Assembly: GCF_036785885.1 (NCBI RefSeq) | Contig: NC_092312.1 | Location: 23,020,001-23,084,000 of the forward strand | Direction of reading: 5' to 3' | DNA: 64,000 nt | From: Coffea arabica | Taxonomy: Eukaryota > Streptophyta > Magnoliopsida > Gentianales > Rubiaceae | Shown here: positions 25,245 to 38,229 of the stretch, in pieces | How positions within the stretch are numbered: the stretch's first letter is position 1 | Layout: every line of letters begins with the position of its first letter | Made by a program: the position numbers and the translations under genes | Notes under the pieces: generated by a model | Seen by the model: the letters and a program-made list of their open reading frames with translations, nothing else | Database searches by the model: none | What the model was told of the DNA's origin: nothing

Positions 25245-26572
25245 GGAAAAATCGTTCAAAACGTCCTTCACATTTTATAAAATGACTTTTTTCGTTCCTT
25301 ACAAATTTATATCGGTCAAATTTGATCCCTAACTAGATTTTCGACTAGTTTTTGTTTAGAATTCATCACGTGTGTTGCATGTGATCATTTTTTGGAGGTA
25401 AAATTATCAAATCAAAATTTACATAATTTATTTATAGTCCTTCACATTTCACAAAATGAATTTTTTATCTCTTATTGCTCGTGTGTACGAATAGTTTTTT
25501 TTTTTTAAATCTATGCATATCTCTATTTGATTTCATCTGAACAGTATGAATAGCATATAATATATCTCTATTTGATTTCACTTAAACAGACTAATTGTAA
25601 TTGTACATATGCTTTTCAATAGATATATACATGGGTTTAAATATAATAGTTTTGTTTTAAACTCATATATACATATATTTGATTTCATCATGTGAATTCA
25701 TTCAATATTTGTAATCTTTTCTATTTTGGTAATAATTCATTTATTGAGTTATGTAATAAGACCATCTAATTAATCAGTGTTAATTTGAATTCTATAGTCA
25801 TGCTAATAAATTACAGTGTAAATTTGAAATTTTTACTCACTACCTTTAAGACCAACAATTAAATTTTTTACCTTATGATTATTTTAAAATTTGAAAGTAT
25901 CAATCATTTACTTCTTTTTGTCATACTTTTCCTTTGTTTATTTTTTCTGTCCAAATTTAATTCGATATAAACACCTGATAATGTTTAAAATTAAATGTCT
26001 TCTTTATTTTCAATTTTTGAGTAAAAGGAATGAACATGAGTGAAAAACTAACAAATTTTTTTAAATCATGTATATATCTATTTTAATTTCGCCTGAACAG
26101 TATGTTTAGGTGAAATTAAATAAAAATATATTACACGCTATTCGTATTATTCAGATGAAATCAAATGGATATATATATATTAATTTTTAAAAAAAAATTA
26201 TTTATATACATGATCAATGAGAGATGAAAAAATTTATTTTGTAAAATATAAGAAATGAAAAAATTCATTTTGTAAAATGTAAGGGACGAAACAATTCATT
26301 TTGTGAAATGTGAGGGATAACAAAATTCATTTTGTGAAATATGAGGGACTATGGATCGGATTATGTAAATTTTGATTTGATGATTTTGTCCTTTAAAAAA
26401 TGATCACGTGCCAGGCATGTGATGGATTCTGATAAAAAACTAATCGAAAATTTAGATAGGGACCAAATTGGAACAATTTGAATTTGTAAGAGATGTAAAA
26501 GTACATTTTTAAAAGTGAGCGATGAAAAAAGATATTTTGCAAAATGTGAGGGATGTGTTGAACGATTTTTTC
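25245..26572. mobile_element. Mutator-like non-autonomous element with long TIRs
   Basis: The left end GGAAAAATCGTTCAAAACGT mirrors the right end, which reads ..GTTGAACGATTTTTTC on the plus strand. The inverted repeats extend for roughly 240 bp: a TTTTCGACTAGTTTTTG block and a CACGTG-TGCATGTGATCATT block are repeated in reverse near 26396-26470. A candidate 9-bp target duplication is TTTTTTTAA (25236-25244) against TTTTTTTTA (26573-26581), 8 of 9. The middle contains further inverted blocks (TTTGATTTCATCTGAACAGT versus its reverse complement near 26150). No transposase is encoded. The element at 27717-28055 is a close relative with a cleaner target duplication. Confidence 0.75.
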
Positions 26573-27224
26573 TTTTTTTTACTCTCAACTTTTCTCCATC
26601 TTTGTTATTGTTTGTTTAAGCTTTTACTTATGTGGACTACGTTCCTATTCCAGATTAGCTATTCTTTACACTTCCTACTTTAATGGTTGCTTCCTTGTTT
26701 ATTGAATGTTTAGTTATTAATGCTTCCTTCTATTTCTGTATTTATTTCCATTTCTTTTACCTTATTTAGTTCTTTATCTTTTATCTTGTGCTTTTTTGAC
26801 CTTGGATTTTTTTTTCTCTTTTGTGCTTCTCTTTCTTGCATATTGTACTTTATAATTATTGTGAGATGCAAGAGCATGCTTATACAAAAAGAAAAAGGAA
26901 AACAAAAGACTCTATACTTTTTTTTAAGGAATATGATACTGATTTTTTTTTTTTACATACAATTGGTATGGGAAAGGAGAGAAACCAAAAAAAAAAAAAA
27001 AACTACTCTTTAACCTTATATGGAATATGATACAAAAAATGCTTTTTTACATGCAACCAAAAACGGAAAGCAGAGAACCATTTTGCTTGCCTATCTTTGT
27101 ATATATGACCACAAAAGTATTTGCCATTTTTATTCGTGATATTCCTTTTGCATGTATCCATTCATCATGATGTTCGTTTCATTTTAAACAAAAACACTTA
27201 AATATTTATATTTGCAAGTTTTTT

Positions 27225-27375
27225 TTTACTGACTAGTTCATATAATTTATTGCATGTCTTTATTGACTAGTTCATATTTGCATGTTTTTTACTGACTAGA
27301 TCATATAATTTACTGACTAATTCATTTAATTTATTAAACCACCATATTATTGCATGTCTTACTGAACTAGTACAT
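27225..27375. repeat. degenerate ACTGACTAGTTCATATAATTTA repeats
   Basis: Several diverged copies of (A)CTGACTAGTTCATA-(AATTTATTG)CATGTCTT occur in a row. No reading frame or transposon terminus is associated with them. This is likely slippage or short tandem duplication. Confidence 0.5.
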
Positions 27376-27420
27376 ACCTTTTTGGTTTTTTCTCTATGAA
27401 AAAAGAATTTCGGGTTATTC

Positions 27421-27513
27421 TATCTATTTTCACTGTTAGGTTTACCAGATCTAAGAGCCATGTGAGTGACGAAACATAACTAGATCTGATAGACTTAATG
27501 GTGAAAATAGATA
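27421..27513. repeat. 33-bp imperfect inverted repeat
   Basis: TATCTATTTTCACTGTTAGG.. at 27421-27453 is the imperfect reverse complement of 27481-27513 (about 28 of 33 paired), with a 27-bp loop. This could be the core of a small foldback element. No target duplication was found. Confidence 0.6.
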
Positions 27514-27716
27514 AAATTGTTCAAAATTTACACTTTTGATAGTTTAATGAATAAATACATACTTTTAAAAGTTTAGGGATTCAAAATTTAAGGGAGGAAA
27601 AAAAGAAGAACTTCATTACCATAAAGGGTTTATTAATACATCTAATCCCTGCCTGTTCTTTAGATCCTATCTTCCTCCTATTAGAAAATTTAAAAAAAAG
27701 GTTTATTAATATACAA

Positions 27717-28055
27717 GGAGAAATCGTTCAAAACGTCTCTCACATTTTATAAAATGATTTTTTTTCGTTTTGAAAAAATTCATTTTGAAAAATGTGAAGG
27801 ATGAAAAAATTTATTTTGTGAAATGTGAGGGACTATGAATCGAAATATGTAAAATTTGATTTGATAATTTTGCCCTTAAAAAATGATCATGTGCAAGGCA
27901 CGTGGTGGATTCCGACAAAAAACTAGTCGAAAATTTAGGTAGGGATCAAATTTGACCAATATGAATGTATAAGGGACACAAAATTACACTTTTAAAAATG
28001 AGGGACGAAAAAAGTTATTTTGTAAAATATGAGGGACGTTTTAAACGATTTTCCT
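27717..28055. mobile_element. Mutator-like MITE (339 bp) with 9-bp TSD
   Basis: The left end is GGAGAAATCGTTCAAAACGT. The right end, reverse-complemented, is AGGAAAATCGTTTAAAACGT. A perfect 9-bp target-site duplication AATATACAA flanks it (27708-27716 and 28056-28064), diagnostic of the Mutator superfamily together with extended TIRs. The interior matches the right arm of the larger element at 25245-26572 (GAGGGACTATG, ATGATCATGTGCAAGGCACG, GACTAGTCGAAAATTTAGG on one strand or the other). It has no coding capacity. Confidence 0.88.
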
Positions 28056-28064
28056 AATATACAA

Positions 28065-31000
28065 TGTTACCGTGTAAAGCAACATAAGCTTCACATGTAA
28101 CTATGTGATAATTAAGAACTGAACGTAATCCAGGAATATGTAATACCTGATTCAGCAGATAAGAGAGATGGTTTTAACTTTTAACAAAGAAATATATTGA
28201 AGATGCAGTTTGCCTTATTGCCACCGACTGATCAGAAAGAAACTGTAGAAATGGCCAACTTTGAGGGACCTTGATGGGGATTGAAATTTCGCTTTAACAA
28301 TGATGACGATAAGCAATATAGCAGTACAAGATATATACAGTACATAAAAGACTAGGAGCAAGAACATCCTTAGTGGGCTTGATGATTTTCTAATCATCAA
28401 TCTCTTCTGCAAAAAAGGCACATGCTCTCTAGTTGGTGTTGCGGAATCTGCAATGGAAGCCAAAGGACTTTACTGCACTCAAAAAATGGCGTGATCAGAA
28501 GCACTGCAGATTTTAGATTTGGTGCTTTCCACGTTGCAAATTTTGCCTGCTGCAGAATGGGATTGCGCTTTCATGCATGTAGAAAAGGGAACTTGTGCCT
28601 CAAAATTGAGCAATATCGCCTTATGGGGCGGAAGGGAGGTGCGAGGGAGGGAGGGAGGCCCCTCAAGGATTTCAAAAATCTCATTTTCGTCCTCCTAAAT
28701 GAATTTTAAAAAGTTTAATTTTTATTATTAGCGTTTATCTTTAGAAACTATTTTGATAACATTAAATATACTTGCCAGCCCGATTTGAGTATACAATATG
28801 CAGTAGACGTCAATGTTATACATTCTACTTTTCTTACTCAAAAGATTTCAAAAAATCTTTTTTCTAAGTATAAGATTTCACCTTTAAAAGTATATAAAAA
28901 AAAAACTATTTTGATTTAGGTCTCCCCACCCACCCACCGACCCCAACCCCACCTCCCAAACTTGAGAAAAAATATATGGTTTGTTAAGTACATTTTATTT
29001 TCACCCCCTCCAAAATGGAAATCATGATTTTGGAGGTGTCCCAAACTCCGAGTTTCCTACTCTTCTTCTTGCGGTCGTCCTCATATTTTGCATAATGTTT
29101 TGATAGTTTCGATAATAGGACTAGCCCTGAGCTTTCTTGAATTCATTTCTCACAAAATTCAATCAATTATCGACTTTAGTTATGCACAAGAATTGAAGTT
29201 TGAGTTAGTCAAATGATTGGCCTGTTCACCAGCTAGTGGCAGGATGGAACTAGTCAGTACCATGATGCTAAAGATCGAAGAACACCGTCTCCGTACTGCA
29301 ACTGTTGATCAGAATTGACATATCAAATTTCAACGTCAAATGGTGAATGAGGAGATAAAGAGCAAATCTAGTGGAGCCCCGACCTGCTTTTTAAGTTACG
29401 AATGATCGTAACGCGCGTACCCAATGTTTAATTTCCTGTGCAGTTTCATTCTTCAGAGAGCGTTCGTTCACCAATTCTTGCGACAAAGATGAAAGAAAAA
29501 TAGACCATATATTTCTTTTTCAATGAAAGAAAAAAGGATCCCACGTACTTGTTTCTCTTTATCGGCCTAAACTTTCAATGACACTCACATGTTTCTTGTC
29601 ATGGTATATGATTTTATGAACCTAGTCTTACGTTGTCCTACCAAACCGGATGGTTTAAATTGAGCCGAAGGCAGCAGGTAGCAGGTTTTCAGGTCACTAT
29701 ATTGAAAGATCGGACAAAATCACTGCTATAAAAAAGAGTCGAGTAGAATTCAATGAACGCTCTCCGTCCAGGCATACTATTGAAGAACTCATGAAACTTA
29801 TGTGGTTTTTGTGATAACTTAAAATACCCCTTTTTGTCCTTATAGTAGACCCTCCCTAGTCCCTACCCTCTGTATATCTCTTCTTATCTAAAGTTGGTTG
29901 AAGAAAGAAAAGTGCAACGAGAGCTAACGGTGGTGAGTGGGCTTCCCCACGACCACCCATTTATTTCTTCTTCTTCTTCTTCTTCTTCTTGGTTTAGATA
30001 AGGTTTTGTTTTTCTTTTACTCTTTTTTGTTGGGTATATGTAGTTTCACATGGTATATGTAGTGCTCAAATTTAACAAGTTTCTTTGATTCATACACACG
30101 ATAAAAATAATATAAAGAGAGAGAGAGAGCTATTCCGAGAACAGCTGACGGATATAGATCGAGTTGACCAGTTATGATGATTTGAAATATGAATCGCCAA
30201 TCTTGAAAATGAAAAATATGAATTTTCATTTCAAATGAACCGTTCAAATTGGCCAACGTAATATGGCCTTGTTCTCGGTTGCTTTAGATTTTAACTGATT
30301 ACGGAGAATAATTAGAATCAACAAAATCTACTAGGTGATTATAGATTTTAACTTTTGTGTTCATTAAAAAAAAGTCTATGATCATAGTACAAAAGCGACA
30401 GAAAATAACATAAAACTGATTATTCAAAATCAGAATCTATAATCAATTAAAATCATCATTCTTGCATCAGATCTAGATCCTAAATCGATATTTACAGTTG
30501 TCGCTTGTAATTACAGAAGAAATCCGTTATTCAAAAGATATATAGTACCACAACATACAAGTCAAGTAGATTGCATTGCACCATAGTAAAGACACATTTA
30601 ATAGCAATCCTCCTTAATTTCAATTTTTTTTTTTTTGGAAAAAAATAATTGCGATTTTAGAAGAGTCGAACAAACAAGGCATAGGAGAGGACGGACGGAG
30701 TGTCGAGACAAAATGTCCGCATCATAGAGCCTCAGCTGCCACAACAGCGCCGCAAACCAAAAATGGGTGCATATGATATGCAATAGACTATGAATAGGTG
30801 GTGGTGGTGGACTCGGAGTTTTGATTAGCTGTCACAACAACAACAACACGCTCTCTCATCGTTGACGACAAACCGGCCGAATGTTCCTATGTTGCAGCCC
30901 ATTCCTACATTCCACACATCACAGCCGCAAGCCGCAATTCGTTACCTCATCACAACCACAGGCCACAATTCGTTACTCGTTAACTTAGAAATTCTAATGA

Positions 31001-31756
31001 TATTTCGGGTGCATATGATAAATGAGACACAATATCACATACCTTTGACTATTATGTTTCTTTGCTTTAAATTGTTTTTTTTTTTTTGTTACTATTTTGA
31101 ACTTCTTTTAGAAGGCGAAAACGAAGCAGTGGGAAGTTAAAAAAAAAAAAAAAGATGTAAAATTAATTTTAAAAAGTGTTTAAACATAGGAGAAGATAGA
31201 TGTGGATATCCATATTTATACAATAAGATATGTATAACTAGATGTAAATAGCTGGTGGAAAGAATCCATCTACTATTATGGTATTTAAGAAACTTTTTTG
31301 GGCATGTAGATATTTTTGGAGCAATTTTCTAGGAATTTTAGTTATAAAGTTATAATTTGTACTTCACCGTCCTTATTTGGATTGCTATTTTTTCTCACAA
31401 AATTTTTATGTTTTCCCTAAGTACAATTTTTTAGTCATCATTTTATTTTACGTACATCAAATTGCCGCAGTATATCTTTATATAAAAATTTCAGGAAATA
31501 GCAATCCAAGCGCGCTCTAATAAGAATTTTGACGAAGAAGTAGGTTCCATGTTTGAATTTCCTGAGAATTTTACTTACAGGACGCGGCGTGGTGTTCCCT
31601 GCTTGCCTCAAAATGAGGGATATGGTCTCCTCTGGAATTCTAGTCGTTGTTTCACAAATAAATTGGTAAACTTAGAAGAGAACGTTTTATCACGGCAAGT
31701 TTGCTGCCACGTTTTTTCTGAGCAATAAAGGGCAGTCAAATCGTGTAAAATCTTAT
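28065..31756. other. intergenic, no supported gene
   Basis: A short minus-strand open stretch (28215-28463) with one hydrophobic segment opens at TTG, not ATG, and is not called. A G-rich patch lies at 28625-28665. A 10-bp perfect inverted repeat CCTCCAAAAT/ATTTTGGAGG lies at 29007-29016 and 29027-29036. A TTC microsatellite is near 29968-29991 and a GA run near 30115-30129. A 31-bp tandem duplication starts at 30918 and 30949 (ATCACA-CC-CA-GCC-CAATTCG). Nothing here is recognisable as a gene. Confidence 0.5.
29968..29991. repeat. TTC microsatellite
   Basis: Eight or so TTC units lie between T-rich sequence and GGTTTAG. A second TTC array is at 35511-35533. Confidence 0.8.
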
Positions 31757-32555
31757 AGGGTTAATAACAATTTACGCCCTTAGCTTTGGGTCTAGTTACA
31801 CTTTACTATCCTCAATCCTAAAAATACACACTTCACCCTTTGAGGACCGATCAACTTTGGAAATCTTAACTCCTTAAATAAATTAAAAAAAAAAAAACCA
31901 GTGAGTGTTATGATAACATTGTCCCGTTTTGCTGAATTTTCTATAGTTTAATGCTATTTTCTTGGTTTGCCAAAAAAAAAAAAAAAACCTAGATTTAATC
32001 TTTATTTTCCTCCTTCAAGTTTAAAAATAAGACTTTTCAACTCTTTTTAACAATTTTGGTTAAGTTTTTAATATTTGACTAGTTTGATAAACAAAAAATG
32101 ACCATAGTGTAATTTTAACTGTTTACATAAACTAATATAATAAAGAAATTTTTTAAAAAAAAAATAACAAATTTAATATTACTTTTGTTTTTTCAAATTT
32201 TTTCTAACTCTACTTATTGTTATTAACATATTATTTATCCTTACTGTTTGATTCGAAGCTTAATGAAGTGAACATATTATTTATAAAAGTGAACATTAAT
32301 CTAATAGGAAAAACTTTAAGGATAATAAACTAAATGCAAACTTTTATTTTAACATTAATTTATCATTTGACATTTTTCTTTAGTAGATACCATTGAGAAA
32401 ATGTGTATTATTTAACATTAGAAGGGAAATAATAGCAACTTTTATATAATCTCATAAGTAAAAGGGCAATAACATCATTGTGCTCACATCTTTTTGGTGT
32501 ATTTTTAAGCTTGAAGAGAGTAAAGTATGACTTCTGCCTAAGTGTTATTAACTCT
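31757..32555. mobile_element. long-TIR non-autonomous element with 10-bp TSD
   Basis: The left end is AGGGTTAATAACAATTTACG. The reverse complement of the right end is AGAGTTAATAACACTTAGGC. Similarity between arms continues inwards (ACTTTACT.. and CTAAAAATACAC.. motifs). A perfect 10-bp direct repeat AAAATCTTAT lies immediately outside (31747-31756 and 32556-32565). The TSD length of 9-11 bp and extended TIRs point to a Mutator-like element. No transposase frame is present. Confidence 0.8.
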
Positions 32556-32565
32556 AAAATCTTAT

Positions 32566-35500
32566 GCAAGAATTTATACTTTGAAACTGCTTGCAGAATA
32601 ATTTTATAAGTACGTAAAAAACGTACTTTTTAGGTGATAACAAAATTTTTTGCATTTTTACCCAGTGACAAATCTAGTCTAAGGATATTAGCACTTAAAT
32701 TTCATCTTAACGAGTGCCCCAGTGAACACTCATTTTATTAGACAACATTTTTTTTTGAATTTTTCTGAATAGAATTTTCAATTTCCACCGTTCTTAGATG
32801 TGAATTCAAATGGTCCATTAACTAACCAAAGATAAAGTAGGATAATGCGTAATATAACATGCTTGCTTGCTCGCTCGCTACAAATTATCCCATATAAAGA
32901 ATGTTGAGGCTCTTAAATATATACTATGAAGTACGGTAAAACCAAGCGTTTGTATTTTTATATGCATCTAATTACCTATACATGTCCAACTAAAGATATG
33001 GCACCTTAACTGCGCTATAGAATTCCCACTAATATTTATAAGGGAGTTTTGAGCATCAGTAATGCCAACAGAAAGCAGATAAAATACCAGAAAACCTACA
33101 AGAAAAAACAATTGCTTTTGTTTAAGTGGACTCCTACGAGTTCGTGTGGTTAAATGTTCGACATGTATTACTAAGGTGGTCTTGCACAAGCTACAATTTT
33201 CTTCTTCTCTCTTTGTTTATTAAGTCCCACCTCTTCTCTCTGTTGGAAAAAAAAAAAAAAATCTTTTTGCTATTTCTTTTATGTTAGTGCTAATTATCTA
33301 TTCAATTTTGTACCACGTTTCAACATTTCATAATGTACTAATTAACTAATGATACCTTGATCTACTCATAAAGAGTAACCAAAATTAAAACCTAAAATTG
33401 TAGCATTACCGTTATAAATTCAAATCTTACAACCTATACATAGTCTATGATCAGTTTTAGTCTGCCACAAGTCAGGGTTTAAATTCTCTTACCCCTCTTT
33501 GCTTCTTATTATGTTCCACTTCTTCCTTATGAATTTTTTTTAAAAAAAATCGGATTTGTAAATCTAGCAGCTCTACCTTAATTTTTTTTTTTTATTTAAT
33601 TTTTGTTTTTCCCATCGTGTATGATTTACTATCTTTTACACTCTTGTTGTGGTCATAGTAGAAGGAAAAAAGCTTGGATCTTTTTATTAATTTATTTACA
33701 ACCGGCGGCCTTTCCAAACTACAAGAGTCGTGACTTGAGGATCAATCTATAAGGTAAACCAACGTTTTTAGGGAGGCACGAGTTACCAAACTCTTGTTAG
33801 TTCAGTGGGTTTAGGCCACTCATTTTAGCTTGACAAACTTATTTTCTCCGACATGTTACACGAGAAGTAGTCCACTATATTGACTTAGTAATAACACATT
33901 GTAATATTCCGACATTAAGGAAGAAAATAAAGAAAAAGGCTTGAACATAATGTAATATTTTGACTCACTTTGTGTGTTCTTACAAGCAAACCATCATTAA
34001 CTGATGAGAAAGTACTATTCCCAAGGATGCCAAAAGTTTCATTTTCGAATTTGACTACTGTTCTTGAGGAGAAAAAAAAAAGGATTGATCATTGTTCATA
34101 AGCAATGATAAGCCTGATCTAAATTACAATGCTAAGTTTCTCACTCAACTATATATCCCGAACCTAAGTGGGGTTTTTTTTTTTTTTTTTATAAGATTTC
34201 AGGGACCCATGATAGTGGTGGAAGTAATATATATAGACAAGCTACAACTCAAAGTAATCTACAAATGGTGGGAATAACAACTACTCGAAATCACTACAAA
34301 CTTAAATTTAATCAAGAGAAAAGATGACTGACATTCCAGCCACCTTTGAGCTTGGCTACAACCTTGCATGGTTGAAAATGAAATAATGAGAATGGTATTA
34401 GAAGTTAGAACCAAAAGCAACCTAGCTATGGTGGTATAATATACATATGTATAATTCTAAAAAGGAACATAATAATAGTTCTTGGTTGTGACTCGCGGGG
34501 ATATGCATTAGAAAGTGCAAAGATCTTGGAACTTTATCTTGCGGCCGGTGTGGTGCATCTAACAAAAATCAAAGGGCTGAAAGTTCTTGCTTTTACATGA
34601 ATTGTTCAACGACTAAGGATGGCATCGTGAGGTTGCTATCAGATTGTACTCTGTACAAATCAGTACATATTTGTATAGCTCTCGATTGGTCAACCCGTAT
34701 AACGTGTAAATCTCGGTCAGCAGTCATAGCTAGGGCTCTCTGACTTTGGGCGCCTTCGGATTTGGCCCTGATGATGAGGAACTGAAAAGCCAATTAATAG
34801 TTAGAAAGAGCTGAATATTCAAAGGGAAATCAACTTTTACATGTGGTCCTTCAACAAACTGCTCCTGGGAATTGGAAATCGCCTATTATACCCTGATCTT
34901 GCATGGACGGTTTGTCATTAATTACAACAACGATTATTCACACTGGAATTGGACATAGGAGTATTGATGAGTTAGTTATCCAGCAAAATTGGATATCTTA
35001 TATTACACGTCAAAGTTGTGTTCCACATTGCAAGAACTCCAGACCTGTCAACAAGATTTAGAGCCACGCGAAAATCCACCTCATGCTGATCGTCAACGCT
35101 AACGTGTTTCCCTTGCTCTATCTTTAACGAGAATCAGCTAATTCAATTCTTCTAAATTGGTTGCTTAACGAAATCAAAAGTTTGATTACCTAAATAAATA
35201 GTATGCCTAAGTCATGACGATCATGATCACCCTGAAAAAAAAAATTAGAAAAAAAAGAAACTTGATTGCTTAAATAACACACCTAAGAAATTCCTGTACT
35301 TTTGATGATACATTTCCTTTCGGGGTTTTCCGGTTCTTGCTTTTCGGCTTCTGAGATTAGGTTTGGCAACAAGATTACGACGGGAGACTGTCATCGAGGA
35401 AATTAGACTCGCGGGCCGAGCAACTCTGTAGCCTAATTTTTATTTATTTATTGGTACTTGCATGGGTTGCCGCAAAAATGTGGGATAAGCCATCCAACTT

Positions 35501-36909
35501 CAGACCATTTTCTTCTTCTTCTTCTTCTTCTTGTTTCGATTTCATCAGCTTAGCTGGCCACTACTACTCTTTTCCGTTTCAATCATTAACTGCATTATGC
35601 TGGGAGTGGAGTGAGCTTTTATAGCCAGAAATGGCTTGCCCATTTTTGAGATGCTGTACGTTTAATGTGACATTTTGATGTCCGAGGCCCTACACTGGAG
35701 ATTTGGTAGCCAATCAATTGAAGAATTGAAAATCAAGAAACTATCTAGTCAAGTTAATTACACGGGAAGTTTTAATAATTGACGTCAAAAATACATGAAG
35801 CTTTTTTCCTTTAGATCAAATGGCTTTTCAGAATCTCTAAATGATCTTCGATAATGAAGAAGTATGTAGGTGGTTGTTGTCATTATCTTAACTCCCCACC
35901 ATTACAGAGATGAAAAAGGTCCGGAGCAAAGTTTCTTACAGCACCATTTCCATCGATTAGATATCTAACCATCAACGTGCAATTGGCATACGCTTAGACA
36001 CGTACTGCTAAAATTTTGACACGAAATATCACATCAAACAATCACATTTACCTAATCATGATTAGTACCATTTATAGAAGTATTTAATTTGTGTCCTACA
36101 TTGTTTCGAAAGATGGAGAAAAAACAGTTAATATATAAGTAAGAATTTGATATATACCTAACAATTTAAACTATAGGGTCAACGTTGAATCTCTTAACTT
36201 ATATATTCGGCCTTTTTGGTTGGATCCATTGGGTGTTTCTTTCTAATAAGTGGTATCAAAACTTTTGATTACGAGATTCCCTAGCAAGTGGTATTGGTAT
36301 TAGAGCTTTGGGTCGTGAGACTAGGCTACTTACTGACAAGTGGATTTTTTTTGGAGTTGGACCAGTGAAATTATCTTCTTAGTTTTGGTGGTGAATTAAG
36401 TGCCAATTTGGCAGGAAGTTCGATTGGTGTTAGATTAATGAGAGGTCTGAAATCTAATTTGGATGCTGAAGAAGAGTAGATTCATGACTGGGAGAACATG
36501 TGAATTTGAATATTAAAATGAATTTGCGTTGAGTATTGCAGTGAATTGAAACTTAACAATTTAAGTTTTTTGGTCAATATTGGATTTCTGACGTACATAT
36601 CGAATCTCTTTGATAACGCTCTCTTGAGTGTTTCCTCCTTAACGATTTGTACGGAAATTTACTAGGAGTATTTAAAAATTCTTCCTTTGGCGGCAAAATA
36701 TACATGATTAAATTATATCCTAAATACAAGGAGCAGAAAAGTTTGTGAGCACATCCATGCACGAGGGGAGTGCATCAACAAAAGCCTCCCATCAAATTGA
36801 TGATGGTGCCTTGGGTCACTTGCAGGTGTCATATTCCTACTGTACATTTTTATGACACATTTCCTCCAAAAGGCTCTACAGACTAACTCATCTATGGTTA
36901 ATTGTTAAT
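32566..36909. other. intergenic, no gene seen
   Basis: AT-rich sequence with homopolymer A/T tracts and a short TGCTTGCTTGCTCGCTCGCT run near 32862. A TTC microsatellite lies at 35511-35533. About 34330-36900 has a more mixed composition and could hold the 3' flank of the lipase gene on its right edge, but no reading frame or domain is recognisable. Confidence 0.5.
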
Positions 36910-38229
36910 CTAAACAAGAGCTGTTTCTCTAGCTTGATTCGTTCTCTTTAGAACCCTTTTAGCAGTGGCTCTAAAAGGACAAGTTGAGCTCACAAAATTG
37001 TTAACCAAGTGTAGATACGTCTTCAAATCGTGGCACGTAGCAACATCTCCTTTACTGAGCTGGGGACAATCCCTGCTACTCAACCTAAGCTCTTTGCCTA
37101 TTTCAGCATAAACCCATTGTGTCCCCTCCACCCTCCTCTGAAGCCACGCTGGCAGTCCGGCTGCCACTTGTACCGCTCCCTTTTTTGCCACGTCATTTTC
37201 GTCGATGACGAAGCCGGGCACCTTTGTGATGACATCATCTGAGTTCACAATCCGGAGTACCTTGGTACCATTTCTTTCCAGGTGCTTTCTGAAGGTCCTG
37301 TCTCCCACTCGAGGCCCCCCAAATGATACAACTGTGACTATGGGTGCATGACTGAATGTGTTTGTTATGTCATATGCAGTAAGGGTGGCCAATGCTGCCC
37401 CTAAACTGTGTCCTGTGATGGTTATGCTCAGGGGCTCATCGCAGTATTTTTGGAGGATTCTTCCAATTTCTTCCCTGACCATTTGCTGCAAACTCGGACG
37501 GTCGTCCGTACTCGATGTGTACAAGCTCAAAAATCCGCTCTGCACCATCGGGTCACAATTTTCGGGAGCCATGTCATCAGGGAGGCAAGTCAAGGTGGCG
37601 CGGAGATTCTCCAGCCACTCGTGACAGGTGGCGGTGCCCCTATAGGATATCACCACATCGCGGCGTCCCAGCCGGGAAATCTCCTCCTTGTCATCGCAAA
37701 CTGCCACGTAGCCTATCCAGCTGGACTGAGTCGATACCCAGTTAGGGAGCCTCTCGATCCACCGTGGCACCTGGACGGAACACGTCGCGTGTAGGCTCTC
37801 GGTGACCTGGTACCCGCTGGTGCCGAGGCCGCATTCAGCCAGCATTGATTCCTTGGCATGGCCACACTGGGCGTATGTTGGCGAAGATGCATCAAAGTCG
37901 AAGCAGCGATAGGCAGCATCCACGAACTGACCGTACCGAAGGATCTCGCTTCTTAAATCATCATCGAGGGGATCAAGCAAGCCTTCCCAGTTCTTGATCC
38001 CTTGACATTCCAGCCACTTGTCGCGCAGTTTGGCAGCTCGGATGCCCTCAAAGCACTGGATTGAGGTGCTCAACGAGTTTGTAATCTTCAGCTTTGTGCT
38101 TTGGCTGAGAGAAGAATGTGAGGCGGAAGCGGCACAGAGCTGCTCTGTGACGGGAAGATTTGAGATTGAGCCTTGCCACACGGTGCATGGCCTCACCATC
38201 CCAATAGCTAGCCTCATATTTATATTCAT
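36910..38229 (-). CDS. plastidial phospholipase A1-I, DAD1-like beta group
   Basis: A 439-residue single-exon class-3 lipase. The lipase core starts near residue 190: RRDVVISYRGTA carries the oxyanion-loop RGT, ITGHSLGAAL has the nucleophile elbow GHSLG with Ser275, NSDDVITKVP supplies the acidic residue (Asp331 or Asp332), and ATCHDLKTYLHL the catalytic His400. Residues 1 to about 65 are Ser/Thr-rich with few acids, compatible with a chloroplast transit peptide. The sequence resembles Arabidopsis PLA1-I beta proteins more than DAD1 itself, judged from remembered motifs (CHEWLENLRATLT, SGFLSLYTS, GKELRLSSRD). Family members remove sn-1 acyl chains from plastid phospho- and galactolipids, and some feed jasmonate synthesis. 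The frame is open further upstream to 38502, but that extension begins at TTG and runs through the TATA box, so the ATG at 38229 (or the next, at 38217) is chosen. The gene is intact with all triad positions present. Exact subgroup is inferred. Confidence 0.93.
   Translation of the reverse strand: MNINMRLAIGMVRPCTVWQGSISNLPVTEQLCAASASHSSLSQSTKLKITNSLSTSIQCFEGIRAAKLRDKWLECQGIKNWEGLLDPLDDDLRSEILRYGQFVDAAYRCFDFDASSPTYAQCGHAKESMLAECGLGTSGYQVTESLHATCSVQVPRWIERLPNWVSTQSSWIGYVAVCDDKEEISRLGRRDVVISYRGTATCHEWLENLRATLTCLPDDMAPENCDPMVQSGFLSLYTSSTDDRPSLQQMVREEIGRILQKYCDEPLSITITGHSLGAALATLTAYDITNTFSHAPIVTVVSFGGPRVGDRTFRKHLERNGTKVLRIVNSDDVITKVPGFVIDENDVAKKGAVQVAAGLPAWLQRRVEGTQWVYAEIGKELRLSSRDCPQLSKGDVATCHDLKTYLHLVNNFVSSTCPFRATAKRVLKRTNQARETALV

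Noticed and set aside
28215..28463. 82-codon minus-strand frame with one hydrophobic segment
   Set aside because: It begins with TTG. The first real ATG leaves about 60 codons, and no promoter or homology is evident. It could be an exon remnant but is not supportable.
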